A stretch of 64,000 nucleotides of DNA from Acidobacteriota bacterium (lineage in GTDB: Bacteria > Acidobacteriota > Blastocatellia > Chloracidobacteriales > JADJPF01), in the NCBI GenBank assembly GCA_016213785.1, contig JACQZQ010000061.1, positions 1-64,000 of the forward strand, written 5' to 3'. Within the stretch, counting starts at the first letter, position 1. Every line of letters starts with the position of its first letter. This document shows positions 61,711-64,000 of the stretch, one piece after another. The notes beneath the pieces were generated by a model that saw nothing but the letters and a program-made list of their open reading frames with translations, made no database searches and was not told where the DNA came from. The position numbers were made by a program, and so were the translations under genes.

Positions 61711-64000
61711 TTAGTCTCCTTTTTTTAATTCTTCAAAATGGTTTTTAATAGCTGTTATATTTATTTGGTAATTTTGGGTGTCTAGAAATGGTAGAAACTT
61801 GAAAATTTCTTCAATGTATTTTTGTGATTCATCTATATCGCCTGAATGATAAAGCGCACAGGCATAAACAGATAAAATAAAAGGGTTTTGATAGTTTGTC
61901 ATAGCTACTGCACGCTTACTAAACTTTAGTGCTTGTGCTGTGTTTTGCAGTTCTTTTATTGGACTGTTTAATAATAACCATGCTGTTTCTGAGAGCATTT
62001 CAGCGGTAAAAAGTTGTTTCTTATTTTTATCGATAATTTTGTATAAAAATTCTTTAGCTTCTTCTTTACGATCTAATGTAATAAGTATTTTAGCTTTTTT
62101 AAGATATAGAGTTGTTAATTTTGATTGGAAGAGAAAGTGGTGTGAGTCATAGGAAAGCAACTGGTTATATATATCTACTGATTTTTGATAGTTAAAAATA
62201 GCTTTAGCAAATTGTTTTTGTTCTTCTAAGCTTTCTCCTAATTGTGTAAAACATTGGGCTAAAGCCCATTTTTGAAGTAGTGATGGAGTCTTATTTGCGA
62301 AAGAGTTTTTATAATCTCCTATGGCTTTTTCATACTGTTCTATAGCAAGAGCACTATTTTTCTTACTCATTGCTCTTGCTATTTGGTAATTTGTTATCCA
62401 AATACTATAGCGGAGTTGTTCATTAAAGCTATCTATATCAGCGTGTTTTTTATAAATTTCTTGCTTGCGTTCATATAGTTTCAGTGCTTCTTCTATTTCT
62501 CCAGCATAAAGCAATGAAGTTCCAAGTAGTCCTAAACAGTCGGCAAGTTGAAATTGAAGGTTTGCATCATAAGGTTTTTCTTTACTCAAATGCTCAATAA
62601 TCTCTGTTGATTTTTTTTGGTACTCAACCGATTTTAAGAATAAGTCTTTTGTAGCTGCTGTTTTGTTTCCAACTTTTTCAATAAGAGAGTTTGAAATAGT
62701 GTGCAGTATAAAAGCTGTTTTATAAAAGCTTGTTGCTTGAATAAACTGTGTATCACTATCTTGGTATTTCTCTAATAGCTTGGATGAAAATAGGCTCATT
62801 TCTTGAGTTATTTTGCTTGCTTCAACTAAATTACTAGTTTGCAAAATATTAAGCATACTACTGTAAATAGTGAAGATAAGTCGCTGATGCAAGAAAGTAT
62901 TTTCATTATTTTTATTGAGTATTTCAGCAAATAATAGTGCCTGTTTATGAAAAACCATTGCATCATCAACTTTTCCTAAACTGTTTAATACATCGCCCAT
63001 TCGCTGATAGGCAATACTCAAATTATAGATATTTTCTTTATCTTGAGTTTTTTGGTTAAAGACTTGTTGAAAATATTTTAATGATTTCTCATAGTTTTTT
63101 AGTGCTCCATCTGTATCGCCAATGTTAGGCAAAAATGGTCGCCCTTGAATATCCGCAACTTTTTGATAGGAAAATGCAAGGTCTTTTTGTAATCCTAGAT
63201 CATTCTCGGCATTCTGCTCTTGAGCCACTAACAGCTTTAATGCCTGATTTACAATTAGTTTTCGTGCTGCTGTTGAGCCAGGAAGATTTTTTATTGCATC
63301 ATGAGTTTCAAAGACAAAAGAATTAGCAATTTCACGTATTTCTTTACTCTTTTGTTCTGCAATCTGTCGCTGCTCTCTAGCAATATGCATTTGCCAAACG
63401 GTCATAGAGATGCCTGTAATTAATATAAATATTACAAATATTGTTAGTATCATTGCTTTTTTGTTGCGACGAATAAATTTTTCTGTACGGTAGAAAAAAG
63501 TATCTTCACAAGCCATAACGGGAAGACCTGTAAGATACCTTTCAATATCAGTTAAGAGTTCATTAACTGATAAATAGCGCCTTGTTGGTTCCTTTCGCAT
63601 CGCCATCAAAATGATGTTATCTAGATCTCCTAAAAGCTGTTTTTGAAGACGTGTAATATTTGTTTTTCGACAAATGCTTAATTTTTCTGGTGAGATATAT
63701 TCAATTGCAAAGATTTTTAACTCTGATTCTAATAGCTTTACTGCATTACTTGGGCGTATAGGCTCATTATTACAAATAACTCTAAGTAGCTCTTCTGTTG
63801 TGCCTTCTTTTAAATGAAATGGATATCTTCCAGTAAGTAGCAAATATAGTAATAAACCTAATGAGTATACGTCTGATAAAGTAGTTACATTTTTTCCTTC
63901 TATCTGTTCTGGACTTGCATAGGCAGGAGTAAAGAGCCGTACCCCTGTTTGTGTTTTGGAAACAGTCAATGCAACACTATCAACTAAAGAGGGTTTGATA
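61711..64000 (-). CDS. Ser/Thr protein kinase with TPR tail (partial, start outside window)
   Basis: The gene runs off the right edge: the frame stays open to the last codon, so the nominal start at about 63969 is not the real one. Visible from the edge: the end of the activation loop TPAYASPEQI (APE motif), then DVYSLGLLLYLLLTGRYPF and the rest of a Pkn-type kinase lobe (about 240 visible residues). A membrane helix follows (MILTIFVIFILITGISMTV), then about 450 residues of TPR-like helical repeats (LSIAYQRMGDVLNSLGKVDDAM, LFQKSVDIYN-type). The kinase lobe is on the other side of the membrane from the TPR tail. It probably controls FHA proteins such as those here, and is coupled to the next gene. 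Confidence 0.92.
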   Translation of the reverse strand, partial: IKPSLVDSVALTVSKTQTGVRLFTPAYASPEQIEGKNVTTLSDVYSLGLLLYLLLTGRYPFHLKEGTTEELLRVICNNEPIRPSNAVKLLESELKIFAIEYISPEKLSICRKTNITRLQKQLLGDLDNIILMAMRKEPTRRYLSVNELLTDIERYLTGLPVMACEDTFFYRTEKFIRRNKKAMILTIFVIFILITGISMTVWQMHIAREQRQIAEQKSKEIREIANSFVFETHDAIKNLPGSTAARKLIVNQALKLLVAQEQNAENDLGLQKDLAFSYQKVADIQGRPFLPNIGDTDGALKNYEKSLKYFQQVFNQKTQDKENIYNLSIAYQRMGDVLNSLGKVDDAMVFHKQALLFAEILNKNNENTFLHQRLIFTIYSSMLNILQTSNLVEASKITQEMSLFSSKLLEKYQDSDTQFIQATSFYKTAFILHTISNSLIEKVGNKTAATKDLFLKSVEYQKKSTEIIEHLSKEKPYDANLQFQLADCLGLLGTSLLYAGEIEEALKLYERKQEIYKKHADIDSFNEQLRYSIWITNYQIARAMSKKNSALAIEQYEKAIGDYKNSFANKTPSLLQKWALAQCFTQLGESLEEQKQFAKAIFNYQKSVDIYNQLLSYDSHHFLFQSKLTTLYLKKAKILITLDRKEEAKEFLYKIIDKNKKQLFTAEMLSETAWLLLNSPIKELQNTAQALKFSKRAVAMTNYQNPFILSVYACALYHSGDIDESQKYIEEIFKFLPFLDTQNYQINITAIKNHFEELKKGD

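Overview
The window is AT-rich bacterial chromosome with dense coding on both strands. It holds one tRNA and no rRNA, CRISPR array, phage or recognisable insertion sequence. Two very large Oar-like TonB-dependent receptors with an N-terminal carboxypeptidase-regulatory domain, a Ser/Thr kinase with a membrane segment and TPR tail, and FHA/zinc-ribbon proteins suggest an Acidobacteriota-like Gram-negative. That lineage call is inference from gene content; no marker gene settles it.

Region 1 (1-11.4 kb) is a ribosomal-peptide (RiPP) gene cluster and the most interesting part. Two complete small precursor genes, and the last codons of a third at the window edge, all end in [S/T]-R-x-x-W-C-C-stop. 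The two complete ones share a leader core of the type D-F-N-I-E-x-I-x-x-x-x-A-P-Q-x-D-S. They are followed on the same strand by a TonB-dependent receptor, a luciferase-like flavin monooxygenase, an exported S9 peptidase, a class II lanthipeptide synthetase (LanM) and an HlyD-type adaptor. No LanT-type ABC transporter is visible. I infer a two-way system in which a modified peptide is made, trimmed, exported and possibly taken up again.

Region 2 (11.4-19.2 kb) holds an AraC regulator divergent from an SDR and an aldo/keto reductase (aldehyde-response layout), the glyoxylate shunt pair aceA/aceB, and a large unknown protein. Region 3 (19.3-32.9 kb) holds a peptide transporter, exported or membrane proteins of unknown role, an RDD protein, an NFACT/RqcH protein, a YgfK-like iron-sulfur protein next to threonine synthase, a TetR regulator with its likely operator beside a DUF2798 membrane protein, and small membrane proteins. 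Region 4 (33-48.3 kb) is mostly housekeeping: FHA protein, aldose epimerase, Tex, histidine kinase, tRNA-Val, a DnaB helicase interrupted by a large intein, CAP protein, a PrsW-zinc-ribbon-FHA fusion, and thrB-asd.

Region 5 (48.4-58.5 kb) has a molybdenum oxidoreductase with its cytochrome b, a fasciclin protein, and a probable iron-regulated unit: Fur-box-like sites, a 25-residue Lys/Cys microprotein, a 68-residue Cys protein and a DUF3386 protein. A 1.2-kb non-coding stretch follows, carrying six perfect-phase 11-bp direct repeats, then a second TonB receptor, a small exported protein and a glycosyltransferase. Region 6 (58.8-64 kb) has a secreted-looking low-complexity protein with an internal duplication and, on the other strand, a Ser/Thr kinase-TPR protein (cut by the window edge) coupled to an unknown gene.
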